64,000 nt of DNA from Lysobacter sp. ISL-50 (GCF_018612875.1 NZ_JAGGRI010000007.1:186001-250000), one strand, 5' to 3'. Positions 28,947 to 39,692 are shown, counted from the first letter of the stretch. Notes: generated by a model from the sequence alone, not told the origin. Numbers and translations are program-made.

Positions 28947-29441
28947 TTATTTGATTCGCTGGGGAAGGCTGCAGCCGGAATAAACTATTTCGCAATTGGT
29001 GTCATTGGCGCGATTGCATTTTTCCAGGCTGCGTTGTTTAGCTAATTCTTCTGATGGTGCGCCACTGGTGTTGATGGTTCGATCTCCCCACATCAGAACA
29101 GCGCATTGGTTGTAGTATGCGATCATGATTTCGCATTGCTTTCCGCCTTTTTCTCGACAAGATTTTAGTGCCGATTTTTCAGTCTGTCCCTTACGCTTCA
29201 TTCCTGTTACAGCGGAGAAGCCAACGCTTCCGGTAGGAATTGTGTCTACCGCGATTGCGCCCCAACGATCGGCCCAAACCTCTTGTGGTTGTGAGCGCGA
29301 AGACGGACCCGAAGCTGTACCTGGGGCAGGGGCGCACCCCTGCCAGCCCACGCCTTGTTGTGGGACTGTTCCGGGAGGGCAAGCAATTGCACTGCCGACT
29401 GGTAAAGATGCGAGTAACAATATCTTCCGCAAGAAGCTCAT
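28947..29441 (-). CDS. DUF4189 paralogue 4, exported
   Basis: The product has 164 residues from ATG 29441. It has a signal peptide (ending GSAIA-C), then PGTVPQQGVGWQGCAPAPGT, a Ser-rich linker and the DUF4189 domain (WGAIAVDTIPTGSVGFSAVTG, KSCREKGGKQC, YYNQCAVLMWGDR, TNCEIVYSGCS). It is intact. It is the most diverged of the complete copies. Six regularly placed Cys suggest disulphides in the periplasm or outside. Confidence 0.85.
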   Translation of the reverse strand: MSFLRKILLLASLPVGSAIACPPGTVPQQGVGWQGCAPAPGTASGPSSRSQPQEVWADRWGAIAVDTIPTGSVGFSAVTGMKRKGQTEKSALKSCREKGGKQCEIMIAYYNQCAVLMWGDRTINTSGAPSEELAKQRSLEKCNRANDTNCEIVYSGCSLPQRIK

Positions 29442-29471
29442 GTCACGACTCCTATCGTCGAGGATCGTCAA

Positions 29472-29957
29472 TCACTCTGATCCTTCAGCAAAACTGCAGT
29501 CGGAGAAATAGACATGGCAGTTGGAGTCGCCGGCATCCAAGCATTTCTTCAATCCCTGCTGCTCAGCTTCCTCCTTCGAATTGGCTGCAGTGGTATTGAA
29601 TCATTGGCTTCCCCAAATAAGAGATGCGCATTGATTGGAGTATGTGATCCTGACGCTACATCGAGTGCCGCCTTTATCTTTACATGCGAGTAGAGCGGAT
29701 TTTTCAGCTTGATCTTCCTTCTTCATTCCGGAGGCTGATCCGATTCCTACGCCGCCGTTCGTAAGGTCGACTGCAATTGTTCCCCATCGATTGGACCAAG
29801 ATCGCCTAGCCGAAGGTGCGCGGTTGGAGGTGCCGGGGCTGGGGGCGCATCCCTGTCAGCCAATGCCCCGTTGCGGAACAGTGCCTGGAGGGCAAGAGAA
29901 ACATGGCTGCGATAAAACAATCAGTAAGGTCGATAATTTTAAGAGTGCCGTTTCCAT
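29472..29957 (-). pseudogene. DUF4189 paralogue 3, two nonsense codons
   Basis: The minus-strand frame from ATG 29957 keeps the full paralogue layout: leader, PGTVPQRGIG, NRWGTIAVD, SASGMKKEDQAEKSALLACK, CHVYFSDCSFAEG. It has TGA in place of the Trp codon of the GIGWQGC block, and a second TGA after LIWGSQ where paralogues have Gly. No frame change is needed to follow the homology over its whole length. It is a point-mutated pseudogene. Confidence 0.88.
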
Positions 29958-29966
29958 CCGATCCTC

Positions 29967-30185
29967 CTATCCGAGCTGTTTCTTCTTAATCAGTTCGGCT
30001 TGTTGCTCAATGTGCGTCATCAGTCTGGACGCATGGGTCGGTGCGGGTGCTGTTACTTGTTCTGGGCCTTTTGCATGTTGGACACTTAAATTCCTGCTAG
30101 AAGTCTGTGGATGCTGGATGGCTTGCCCCGGCATCTCCGGCTTGCTGGGCGACGAATCCGCCCCCAACGCCGAGTAATGCATGAA
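29967..30185 (-). pseudogene. detached copy of the VirB6 C-terminal tail
   Basis: The frame reads SFMHYSALGADSSPSKPEMP at its beginning. It matches the VirB6 tail SFMHYSAFGADSSPSKPETP encoded near 31450-31510, and DNA identity is high over about 60 bases. The rest of the tail is different (Gln/Ala/Pro-rich, ending ELIKKKQLG then stop). There is no start codon or membrane part. It lies between two DUF4189 copies, as if a virB6-tail/DUF4189 unit had been duplicated. Confidence 0.85.
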
Positions 30186-30193
30186 GCTGAGGT

Positions 30194-30685
30194 CTATCGG
30201 ATTCGTTCTGGGAAGCTGCAATCAGAAAAGTACACTTCGCAGTTGGTGTCTTTCGCTTGGAAGCATCTATCCATGCCTATTTGAATCGCTTGTTCCTTGC
30301 TTGGGGCGCTATTGATGCTCGAACTATGATCGCCCCATACAAGAGCGGCGCATTGGCTGTAATAAGCCAGCTTCACTTTGCATCGCGCGATGCCCTTGTT
30401 CTGGCAGTCCTTGAGCGCGGCTCTTTCGGCTTGCCCCTTGCGTTTCATGCCGGAAGCCGAGCCAATACCGGCAGCGACATTGGATTTGTCTACGGCGATA
30501 GCGCCCCAGCGATCTGCCCAGACGGGGGTAGACGTTACTGGCTGCTGATTGTTTCCGGACATGCCGGGCATGGGTACGCACATCTCCCAGCCGGCACCTT
30601 GCTGTAACCACTCGCCTGGAGCGCAGGCGATTGCACTGCAAGCCGGAAAAGCGGCTAACGCGAAGGTCATCCACAAAGAGCGCAT
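30194..30685 (-). CDS. DUF4189 paralogue 2, exported
   Basis: The product has 163 residues from ATG 30685. It has a signal peptide (MRSLWMTFALAAFPACSAIA), the linker PGEWLQQGAGWEMCVPMPGM, then DUF4189 (WADRWGAIAVDKSNVAAGIG, AALKDCQNKGIARC, YYSQCAALVWGD, TNCEVYFSDCSFPERIR). It is intact. Its leader and linker are of one type (shared with 28359-28871). Its C-terminal half is of another type (shared with 27745-28235), so the copies are mosaics. Confidence 0.88.
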   Translation of the reverse strand: MRSLWMTFALAAFPACSAIACAPGEWLQQGAGWEMCVPMPGMSGNNQQPVTSTPVWADRWGAIAVDKSNVAAGIGSASGMKRKGQAERAALKDCQNKGIARCKVKLAYYSQCAALVWGDHSSSINSAPSKEQAIQIGMDRCFQAKDTNCEVYFSDCSFPERIR

Positions 30686-30732
30686 TTCGATTGTCCTATA
30701 AGCGAAAATACGCACGATCAGACGAATAACGT

Positions 30733-31224
30733 TTATTGGATTCGTTCTGGGAAGCTGCAGTCAGAAAAGTACACCTCGCAATGGGTGTCTTTTGCTTGAT
30801 TGCATTTTTCCACGCCTATTTGTGCTGCTTTCTCTATTGTGGGAGCGCCGTTGATAGTGAATCCATGATCTCCCCAGACAAGAGCGGCGCACTGACTGTA
30901 GTAAGCCAGCTTGACTTCGCATCTAGCGCCGCCCTTTTTCTTGCAAGCTGTGAGCGCCGCCTTTTCGGCTTGCCCTTTTCGTTTCATGCCGGAAGCGGAG
31001 CCGATGCCAACGCCATTGGCTGTATCGTCTACCGCTACTGCACCCCAACGGTCCTCCCAAATTTCCTTGGGCGCAGAATGCGAGGAGGTACTTGGTCCGG
31101 TGCCTGGTACAGGGGCACATCCCTGCCAGCCAACGCCTTGCTGAGGGACTGTTCCGGGAGGGCAAGCAAATACACTGCCGACTGGTAAAGCTGCGAGTAA
31201 CAGCATGTCCCGTAAAAAATGCAT
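30733..31224 (-). CDS. DUF4189 paralogue 1, exported
   Basis: The product has 163 residues from ATG 31224, preceded by AGGAG. It has a signal peptide (ending GSVFA-C), the linker PGTVPQQGVGWQGCAPVPGT, then DUF4189 (WEDRWGAVAVDDTANGVGIG, AALTACKKKGGARC, YYSQCAALVWGDHG, THCEVYFSDCSFPERIQ). It is intact and is the first DUF4189 gene behind virB6, ten bases from the virB6 stop. It is therefore very likely co-transcribed with the T4SS genes. Confidence 0.88.
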   Translation of the reverse strand: MHFLRDMLLLAALPVGSVFACPPGTVPQQGVGWQGCAPVPGTGPSTSSHSAPKEIWEDRWGAVAVDDTANGVGIGSASGMKRKGQAEKAALTACKKKGGARCEVKLAYYSQCAALVWGDHGFTINGAPTIEKAAQIGVEKCNQAKDTHCEVYFSDCSFPERIQ

Positions 31225-31234
31225 ATTACGACTC

Positions 31235-32428
31235 CTACAGGCGATGGTCGTTGGGTTGCTTGGTCTCATTTTTTTGTGAAGCAATGGCATTCACCCTGTC
31301 GTTGGCGTGTGTGTTGGCCCGTTCATTGTTGGGCCTGCTTGTCCCGCCATATGGGGTACCTGGATTGCCTGAATTCGTATATTTATTTTGGCCAGATCCT
31401 CGTTGACCCTCAGAGCTTCCGGGCATTTCCGGCCTATAACCGCTTTGCCCCGGCGTCTCCGGCTTACTGGGCGACGAATCCGCCCCAAACGCCGAGTAAT
31501 GCATGAAGCTGCCCACCGCGCCTTGGAAGAAGTTGGCGGCCATCGGCGGAATCGACACGATCAACACGGTCAGGAAAATTCCCAGCCCGCCTTGCTGCAA
31601 GGCCATGGTATTGACGCCGGCCGAGGCGCTGTCGCCCGCCGCCATCATCACCAGATACTGCGCCGCGAAGTTGCCCGCCACTCCGGCGACGATCTTCATC
31701 GACACCGTCACCGTGAAGCTCAGCACCGCCATCGAGAACATCGTGCCGACGCCGTACTGCAGCCAGCGCGGGAACATCGCCTTGGTCTGCTCGAACATCA
31801 GGCTGAGAATGAACAGCGGCCCCAGGCCGACGAACAAGGCCATGGCGAACTTGTACATGACCAGCAGTGCGCCGCCGACTACCGCCGGGCCGGCGACGCC
31901 GATGCCGGTGAGCAGCAGCGCGCGGTCCTTGTCTTCCTTGATGCCGGGGTTGTCCAGCGCGGGCAGCGCGTCGATGGCGGCCATCGCCAATTGCATCTTG
32001 CTCAGGCCGCGGTCGATGGTGTCGGCCGGGTCCTGATCCTTACCGGTCACCGCCTTGGTGATCGCGCGCGGCAGGTCGGAGCCCAGCGTGTCGTAGATGT
32101 TGGTGCTGCCGACCATCAGGGTGGTGGCGGCGATGATGATCATCACGTTTCGCAACGAACTGACCAGCAGCCCCATCATCGGATCGCGCGACTGGCCGGT
32201 GAGAATGCGGTAGCCCTGGGTGGCTATCCACAGCGTCATCAGGATCGCCGACATACTGGCGACCCACATGGTCATTTCGTGAACCATGGTCTCGCGAAAC
32301 GCGAGAATCTCGTTGTCCAGAAAATCGAAGATGATGCGGAAGAAGACCCATTGGCCGAGGCTTTCAAACTGCGCATGAAAGCTGGGCAATAGTTCGGGCA
32401 GGCGGCTAAGTAGCGATTGACTCGACAT
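31235..32428 (-). CDS. virB6: VirB6/TrbL-type T4SS inner-membrane protein
   Basis: The product has 397 residues. It has several membrane segments (about 50-70, 85-105, 180-205, 210-228, 240-262, 285-312) and central blocks GPLFILSLMFEQTKAMFPRWLQYGVG, typical of VirB6. VirB6 forms part of the inner-membrane channel of type IV secretion systems. The last 90 residues are hydrophilic and rich in Gly, Asn, Pro and Ser. This tail is the segment copied at 29967-30185. The virB5-like gene is 46 bases upstream. No other T4SS gene is in the window. Confidence 0.88.
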   Translation of the reverse strand: MSSQSLLSRLPELLPSFHAQFESLGQWVFFRIIFDFLDNEILAFRETMVHEMTMWVASMSAILMTLWIATQGYRILTGQSRDPMMGLLVSSLRNVMIIIAATTLMVGSTNIYDTLGSDLPRAITKAVTGKDQDPADTIDRGLSKMQLAMAAIDALPALDNPGIKEDKDRALLLTGIGVAGPAVVGGALLVMYKFAMALFVGLGPLFILSLMFEQTKAMFPRWLQYGVGTMFSMAVLSFTVTVSMKIVAGVAGNFAAQYLVMMAAGDSASAGVNTMALQQGGLGIFLTVLIVSIPPMAANFFQGAVGSFMHYSAFGADSSPSKPETPGQSGYRPEMPGSSEGQRGSGQNKYTNSGNPGTPYGGTSRPNNERANTHANDRVNAIASQKNETKQPNDHRL

Positions 32429-32474
32429 GTGCTGCGTCCAGGTTGGCTATGCGGGTAACGAAGTGTCGAGAAAC

Positions 32475-33230
32475 TCAGCGCCAGCCAGACTCTCGCCGTG
32501 GGCTCTTGAGAGACTCCAGCGTGGCTTTCATGAGCAAGATGCCGGCCAGGCCCGCGGCGGCTTTGCCGCCGCCCGACACGCCGCCACCGCCAGCACCAGC
32601 GCTTCCACCGTCCTTGCCGCGCAACACCTCATGGCTGAGCATGTCGCGCACGGAGCGCAGATACGTCAGGCGTGCGCTGTAGGCATCCATGTAGGCGCTG
32701 CGCTGTTGCTGGTCCACTTCCATGCGCGAAAGCAGGGCCAGAAGTTTGTTGTTGTTGTCTTGCAGCTTGCCTTGATCTTCGCCGCCGAGATTGGAGCGCT
32801 CGTTCTCGATTTCCTTCAGGCGCTTCTGCCGCTCGAGAGCCAGTTTGTACATGGCCATCGAGTACTTGTACTGGGCGAGTTCGGTCTTGGCGATGTCCTG
32901 GCACAACTGCCATTGCTGCTGCGCCGCCCCGCTGGTGGCGCCGGGGTTGGGGCACCGGTCTTCCACGGTCTTGTCGACCTGACTGCTGGGGGTCTGCTCG
33001 TTCAGTTTCTCCTCGGGCTCTTTCGCGTCGTCGCCGCTGTTTTTCGCACTGCCGAGCTTGGTCAGCTTCTTGAGGTTGCCATTGACCGTACCGTCGTCGC
33101 CGATTCGTTTTTCGATTTCCTCGAGATGGTCATTGGCGTGCTGATCGTGAACCTCCCAGGCGCTCTGGGCGGCAGCGGGGCCGCAGATCAATGCGCCGGC
33201 AAGGGCGGGGACGAGCAGTTTCGCGATCAT
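32475..33230 (-). CDS. VirB5-like exported coiled-coil T4SS protein
   Basis: The product has 251 residues from ATG 33230. A signal peptide covers residues 1-20 (ending AAAQ). Long charged helices follow (about 20-65 and 110-205), with two Cys in RCPNPG and LCQDIAK and a Gly-rich C-terminal section. The position just ahead of virB6, the size, the signal peptide and the helical content suggest VirB5, the minor pilus component. Sequence motifs for VirB5 are weak, so the name rests largely on context. The ORF could start further upstream, but that part has no leader-like features. Confidence 0.65.
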   Translation of the reverse strand: MIAKLLVPALAGALICGPAAAQSAWEVHDQHANDHLEEIEKRIGDDGTVNGNLKKLTKLGSAKNSGDDAKEPEEKLNEQTPSSQVDKTVEDRCPNPGATSGAAQQQWQLCQDIAKTELAQYKYSMAMYKLALERQKRLKEIENERSNLGGEDQGKLQDNNNKLLALLSRMEVDQQQRSAYMDAYSARLTYLRSVRDMLSHEVLRGKDGGSAGAGGGGVSGGGKAAAGLAGILLMKATLESLKSPRRESGWR

Positions 33231-33877
33231 GGTGGATTTCCCCTGGGGTTGAATCTGATGCACGTCTGGCTTGGCCAGGAACCCAGCGGCCTGGCCGTTG
33301 CGATCGTTTGCGCGCACCAGAGCAAACGGCGGTGATGAGCGATGCAATGCCAAGACCTGAATGCGGCGCAGGCGAGTAAGCAAGCGAGCAGGCGTGGCGA
33401 CAGTCGGCGAAATCGCCGAGTGCGTTGCGAACAAGCGAATCCGGAACCTCGAATAAAGCGAAATGTCCAGCATGCAGAACTTCCTGTTCTATTGGGGTTC
33501 CCGATAGCCGCACTGCGGAGTGGTGCGGCGTGAATGGCGCGAGACTGCACGGTGTTGCCAAGGTTGCATCGTGGCGCGATCACACATGAGGAAAATGCTA
33601 TTGATTTTCTTCTTGGGGCGATAGGCGCGGGCGGCGTGATTTTTTATGCGGATACATACGCGCAGAATGCGTATGTATTGGCAACAGTGTGCCGGCGTGT
33701 GAATTTTTTCTGCGAAGCCGAAATCGCATCCGGCCGGGTTTTATACGCAGAAAGGCAGTGTTGTCCCGAAGTTGGCGAGATTCAGCGCCGCGCGCTTTTT
33801 GTTGGCGCGCGCAAGCGCACCAGGATCATGCAGCCTGGTGCGTTTATGTATTCGCTTGTATTGCGCGTATCGCGACG
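33231..33877. other. low-GC intergenic region
   Basis: About 650 bases lie upstream of the virB5-like gene. From about 33590 to 33860 the DNA is much more AT-rich than its surroundings. The plus-strand frame at 33534-33926 shows no family resemblance and overlaps the GGDEF remnant, so I do not call it. A perfect inverted repeat is present at 33652-33678. The virB5-virB6 promoter is presumably here. Confidence 0.5.
33652..33678. promoter_or_regulatory. perfect 10-bp inverted repeat in AT-rich DNA
   Basis: ATACATACGC (33652-33661) and GCGTATGTAT (33669-33678) are perfect inverted copies separated by seven bases. The dyad symmetry and AT-rich setting upstream of the T4SS genes suggest an operator or recombination-related site. 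No T-run follows, so it is not an obvious terminator. Confidence 0.4.
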
Positions 33878-34350
33878 TCAGTCGCGCGCGGCTTTCTTCG
33901 AACGCTTCATCCGATACATCGCCTGATCGGCCTTCTCCAGCAGCACGCCCAGGTCTTCGCCATCGTCGGGATAGACCGCGCAACCGATGTTGGCATCCAG
34001 AGTGATCGGACGATCCTCGAATTCGAACCGCAGCGACTGCGCGATCCGCTGCATCTGCGCGGCGACGCCCTCGGCGTGTTCGACCCGCGGCAGGATCACC
34101 GCGAACTCGTCGCCGCCGATGCGCGCGACCGTGTCGCCACCTTGAGCACGCCGACCACCGAGTCGTGATGCTTGAGTGGAACCACGATCATCGAGCGCAG
34201 GCCGACCGCGCGACAGGCGTCGAGGCCCACGATGTCGGCAGGTTCCGCTACTTCGATACCAGACTGGGGCCGGTCACCGGTGCTGCGAACGCCAATGCCC
34301 ATGATGAAATACAGCACGCCATCGACCTTATCGAGCGCGATCAGTCGTGT
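33878..34350 (-). pseudogene. decayed GAF-GGDEF diguanylate cyclase
   Basis: Two minus-strand frames belong together. One (from about 34350) carries the end of a GAF domain (GLRSMIVVPLKHHDSVVGVLKV). The other carries a GGDEF domain from GDTVARIGGDEFAVILPRV to its end (IGCAVYPDDGEDLGVLLEKADQAMY). They meet near 34140 in different frames, and the first third of the GGDEF domain is missing. A deletion with a frame change is the simplest reading. The GGDEF signature itself is intact, but the fragment lacks a start. Confidence 0.8.
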
Positions 34351-34427
34351 GCGGGGCGGGGCCACTGACCGAATTCGACGGGCGGTCCGCGCGCGCGGCC
34401 GCGGGCTTGCGCCCACACAGAGCCGAC

Positions 34428-34460
34428 CAAAAAAACAGGCCCCGCACGAGCGGGGCCTGT
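34428..34460 (-). terminator. gcvP terminator
   Basis: A perfect 10-bp stem (CAGGCCCCGC at 34436-34445 and GCGGGGCCTG at 34450-34459) with a four-base loop is followed, on the minus strand, by seven T residues (34429-34435). It lies about 26 bases after the gcvP stop. Confidence 0.9.
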
Positions 34461-34485
34461 TCTGTTCGGTCGGCTGCCGGGCGGC

Positions 34486-37347
<2,862 letters not shown>

Positions 37348-37392
37348 GGGCAGGGGGCGTCCTAAGGCAACGTGCGGTGCCGCACGCGAGGC

Positions 37393-37643
37393 GCCCCTCT
37401 GTCCTTTTGCCTGAGAGTTTGGAAGCGTGCTGCGGTCAGGCAGCCGGGGGAGGGGAGGGCCGTGGGGCCGCACCTGTCCGCGCTCGCTTCGTGCCCCTTC
37501 GGCGCCGGTTCCGTCCGGTTCTTGCTCGGGCGGTCGGTCTCTCCAGAGTTTTGTACACGCGGCGGTATGGGGCCTGAGCGATTACGGGCGTTGCGCCTTC
37601 GGCAGCGGGCTCTGGCTTGAGGGCCGGGCCGCTTCTCCCACCG
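37393..37643 (-). promoter_or_regulatory. tandem glycine riboswitch controlling gcvP
   Basis: On the minus strand the leader contains two glycine aptamers in series. The first runs from GGTGGGAGAAGCGG, through GCCGAAGGCGCAA and AATCGCTCAGGC, to ACTCTGGAGAGACC. The second includes GCCGAAGGGGCACGAAGCG and ends in AACTCTCAGGCAAAAGGAC. These are conserved glycine-aptamer blocks (the GAAGG-type joining region and CAGGCAAAAGG). Glycine binding is known to switch such leaders, usually turning glycine cleavage genes on. Confidence 0.92.
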
Positions 37644-37660
37644 GGTGTTTCAAGACCGGG

Positions 37661-37666
37661 ATTATA
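37661..37666 (-). promoter_or_regulatory. -10 promoter element for the gcvP leader
   Basis: A perfect TATAAT occurs on the minus strand about 20 bases before the first conserved riboswitch block. No good -35 hexamer is seen 17 bases further upstream. Confidence 0.55.
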
Positions 37667-37788
37667 GCGGTTGATGGGGCGTGAGGGGACGGGGTGGGGC
37701 TGTTCAGGTGATGGGGTTGGGGCGGCTACGGTTGGGCTGCGGGGGCTTGATGCGGCCCCGCCAAGTCGGCGAGCGGCCCACCGCAAGC

Positions 37789-37818
37789 CCGTCATTCCCG
37801 CGAACGCGGGAATGACGG
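37789..37818. repeat. isolated CATTCCCGCG palindrome
   Basis: CCGTCATTCCCGCG (37789-37802) and CGCGGGAATGACGG (37805-37818) are perfect 14-base inverted copies around AA. It is the same unit as in the array at 16220-16560, here as a single hairpin between the gcvP leader and the VOC gene. Confidence 0.9.
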
Positions 37819-37971
37819 CTTTTGTAGCGGCGCGGACTCGGCCGCGAATTGCGTTGAGCCTTGTGCCTGCAACCGTCCGACAGCCGACACATAGAAACAA
37901 CTTCGCAACCCGATCGCGCACGCCCGCGGCGTTATGCTGTCGGCCCTCCTCAGCCCGCAACGGATGCCCGC

Positions 37972-38427
37972 ATGAGCGCCCGGCCTTTCCAGTTATTGCA
38001 ACTCGACCACGTGGTGCTGCGCGTGCGCGACACCGCGGCGATGGTCGCCTTCTATTGCGATGTCCTGGGCTGCAGCGTCGAGCGGCGCCAGGACGCGATC
38101 GGCCTGGTGCAGTTGCGCGCCGGTTCCTCGCTGATCGATCTGGTCGATGTCGAAGGCAAGATCGGCCGCATGGGCGGCGCCGCGCCCGGCGAGCAAGCGC
38201 GCAACATGGATCATCTGTGCCTGCGCGCCGAACCCTTCGACCGCGACGCCATCGTCGAACATCTGCAGGCCCACGGCGTGCGCATCGGCGAATTCGGCTC
38301 GCGCTACGGCGCCGAGGGCGAAGGCCCGTCGCAGTATCTGTTCGATCCGGAAGGCAATCTGGTCGAACTCAAGGGTCCGCCGGACCAAGTGCCGATCGAC
38401 ACTCACGCCCCCAACGCAGCAACCTGA
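37972..38427 (+). CDS. VOC-superfamily (glyoxalase/dioxygenase fold) protein
   Basis: The product has 151 residues. Paired beta-alpha-beta modules carry LDHVVLRVRDTAAMVAFYCDVLGC at the N-terminus, MDHLCLRAEPFD in the middle and YLFDPEGNLVELKG near the end. His13, His74-equivalent and the late Glu would be metal ligands. Family members include glyoxalase I, fosfomycin-resistance thiol transferases and extradiol dioxygenases. Which one applies cannot be told. Its stop overlaps the start of an MFS efflux gene (TGATGA), so the two may share a resistance role. Confidence 0.87.
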   Translation: MSARPFQLLQLDHVVLRVRDTAAMVAFYCDVLGCSVERRQDAIGLVQLRAGSSLIDLVDVEGKIGRMGGAAPGEQARNMDHLCLRAEPFDRDAIVEHLQAHGVRIGEFGSRYGAEGEGPSQYLFDPEGNLVELKGPPDQVPIDTHAPNAAT

Positions 38428-39692
38428 TGAGCCCCGACGCCGGAACCCCCGTGAAAACCTCGTTGTCGCTGCGCCGGCTGGCTTTGCTGCTCGGCGGCCT
38501 GGCCATGTTCGGGCCGTTCTCGATCGACACCATCTTCCCGGCGTTCGCGGTGATGGGCGCGGAGTTGAACGCCGACAAGCTGCAGATGCAGCAGACCATC
38601 AGCGTCTATCTGGCCGCGTATGCGCTGATGAGCATCGTGCATGGGCCGCTGTCGGATGCGATCGGGCGGCGCAAGGTGATCATCGGCGGGTTGACGGTGT
38701 TCACCCTGGCTTCGGCGGCTTGCGCCTTGTCCACCGATCTGCCCACTTTGCTTTTTTGTCGCGCGATCCAAGGGCTGTCGGCCGGTGTTGGCCTCATCGT
38801 CGGCCGCGCGGTGATCCGCGACCTGCTGCACGGCGACGATGCGCAGCGGTTGATGAGCCAGGTGATGATGATCTTCGGCATCGCTCCGGCGATCGCGCCG
38901 ATCATTGGCGAATGGATCCTGGGCCGGGCGCATTGGCCGGCGATCTTCTGGTTCCTGGTCGCCTTCTCGGTGCTGCTGCTGGCCTCGGTGATCTTTCTTC
39001 TGCCGGAAACCCATCCGCCGCAGGCGCGGCTGGCGCTCAAGCCCAAGCGTCTGCTGCGCGACTATGTCGCGATCTTCCTCAATCCGCGGTTCCAGCGCCT
39101 GACCGCGGTCGGCGCCTTCAATTTCGGCGCGCTGTTCCTCTACATCGCCTCGGCGCCGGCGTTCGTGTACGACCTGCTGAAGGTGGAGTCGCTGGCGTGG
39201 TTCTTCGTGCCGACCATCGGCGGCATGGTGCTGGGTTCGTTCGTATCCGGGCGCGCGGCCGGCAAGATCAGCGGCGACCGTCTGGTCAACTTCGGCTTCG
39301 GTTTCTGCGCGCTCGCGCTGGCGATCAACCTGGGCTACAACCTGTGGACCGATACGCCGCAGGTGCCGTGGGCGGTGGTGCCGATGTGCATCGGCGCGTT
39401 CGGCATCGCCCTGGTGTTTCCAATCGTGACGCTGTCGATCCTGGACATGTATCCGCATCAGCGCGGCTCGGCCTCGTCGCTGCAGGCCTTCGCCGGATTG
39501 GTGGTCAATGCGCTGATGGCCGGGGCGATCTCGCCTTTGCTCAGCGACAGCGCGCTGCATCTGGCGATCGCCGCTTCGGTGTTGACTGCGCTGGCCTGGG
39601 GGTTCTGGCGTTGGGAGGCGTGGGTGTCGAAGACCGCTTGCGCGCGTATTCCGGAAGACGCGGTGGTGGTGGAGCCGCAGGATTCGATTTGA
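38427..39692 (+). CDS. MFS multidrug transporter, Bcr/CflA type
   Basis: The product has 421 residues and about 12 membrane segments. The loop between helices 2 and 3 has GPLSDAIGRRKVIIGG, and helix 4 has RAIQGLSAGVGLIVGRAVIRDL. Both are typical of drug:H+ antiporters of the Bcr/CflA group. It sits in the inner membrane and probably exports drugs or other small compounds. The ATG overlaps the VOC gene stop. A GTG a few codons later is an alternative start. Confidence 0.92.
   Translation: MSPDAGTPVKTSLSLRRLALLLGGLAMFGPFSIDTIFPAFAVMGAELNADKLQMQQTISVYLAAYALMSIVHGPLSDAIGRRKVIIGGLTVFTLASAACALSTDLPTLLFCRAIQGLSAGVGLIVGRAVIRDLLHGDDAQRLMSQVMMIFGIAPAIAPIIGEWILGRAHWPAIFWFLVAFSVLLLASVIFLLPETHPPQARLALKPKRLLRDYVAIFLNPRFQRLTAVGAFNFGALFLYIASAPAFVYDLLKVESLAWFFVPTIGGMVLGSFVSGRAAGKISGDRLVNFGFGFCALALAINLGYNLWTDTPQVPWAVVPMCIGAFGIALVFPIVTLSILDMYPHQRGSASSLQAFAGLVVNALMAGAISPLLSDSALHLAIAASVLTALAWGFWRWEAWVSKTACARIPEDAVVVEPQDSI

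Noticed and set aside
29472-29957. Possible selenocysteine or recoded TGA in a DUF4189 copy
   Set aside because: The two TGA codons replace Trp and Gly positions of paralogues, there is no recoding element, and other copies are intact. Point-mutation decay is simpler.
33534-33926. Plus-strand frame of 130 codons upstream of the virB5-like gene
   Set aside because: No family resemblance and no ribosome binding site. It overlaps the recognisable GGDEF remnant on the other strand.
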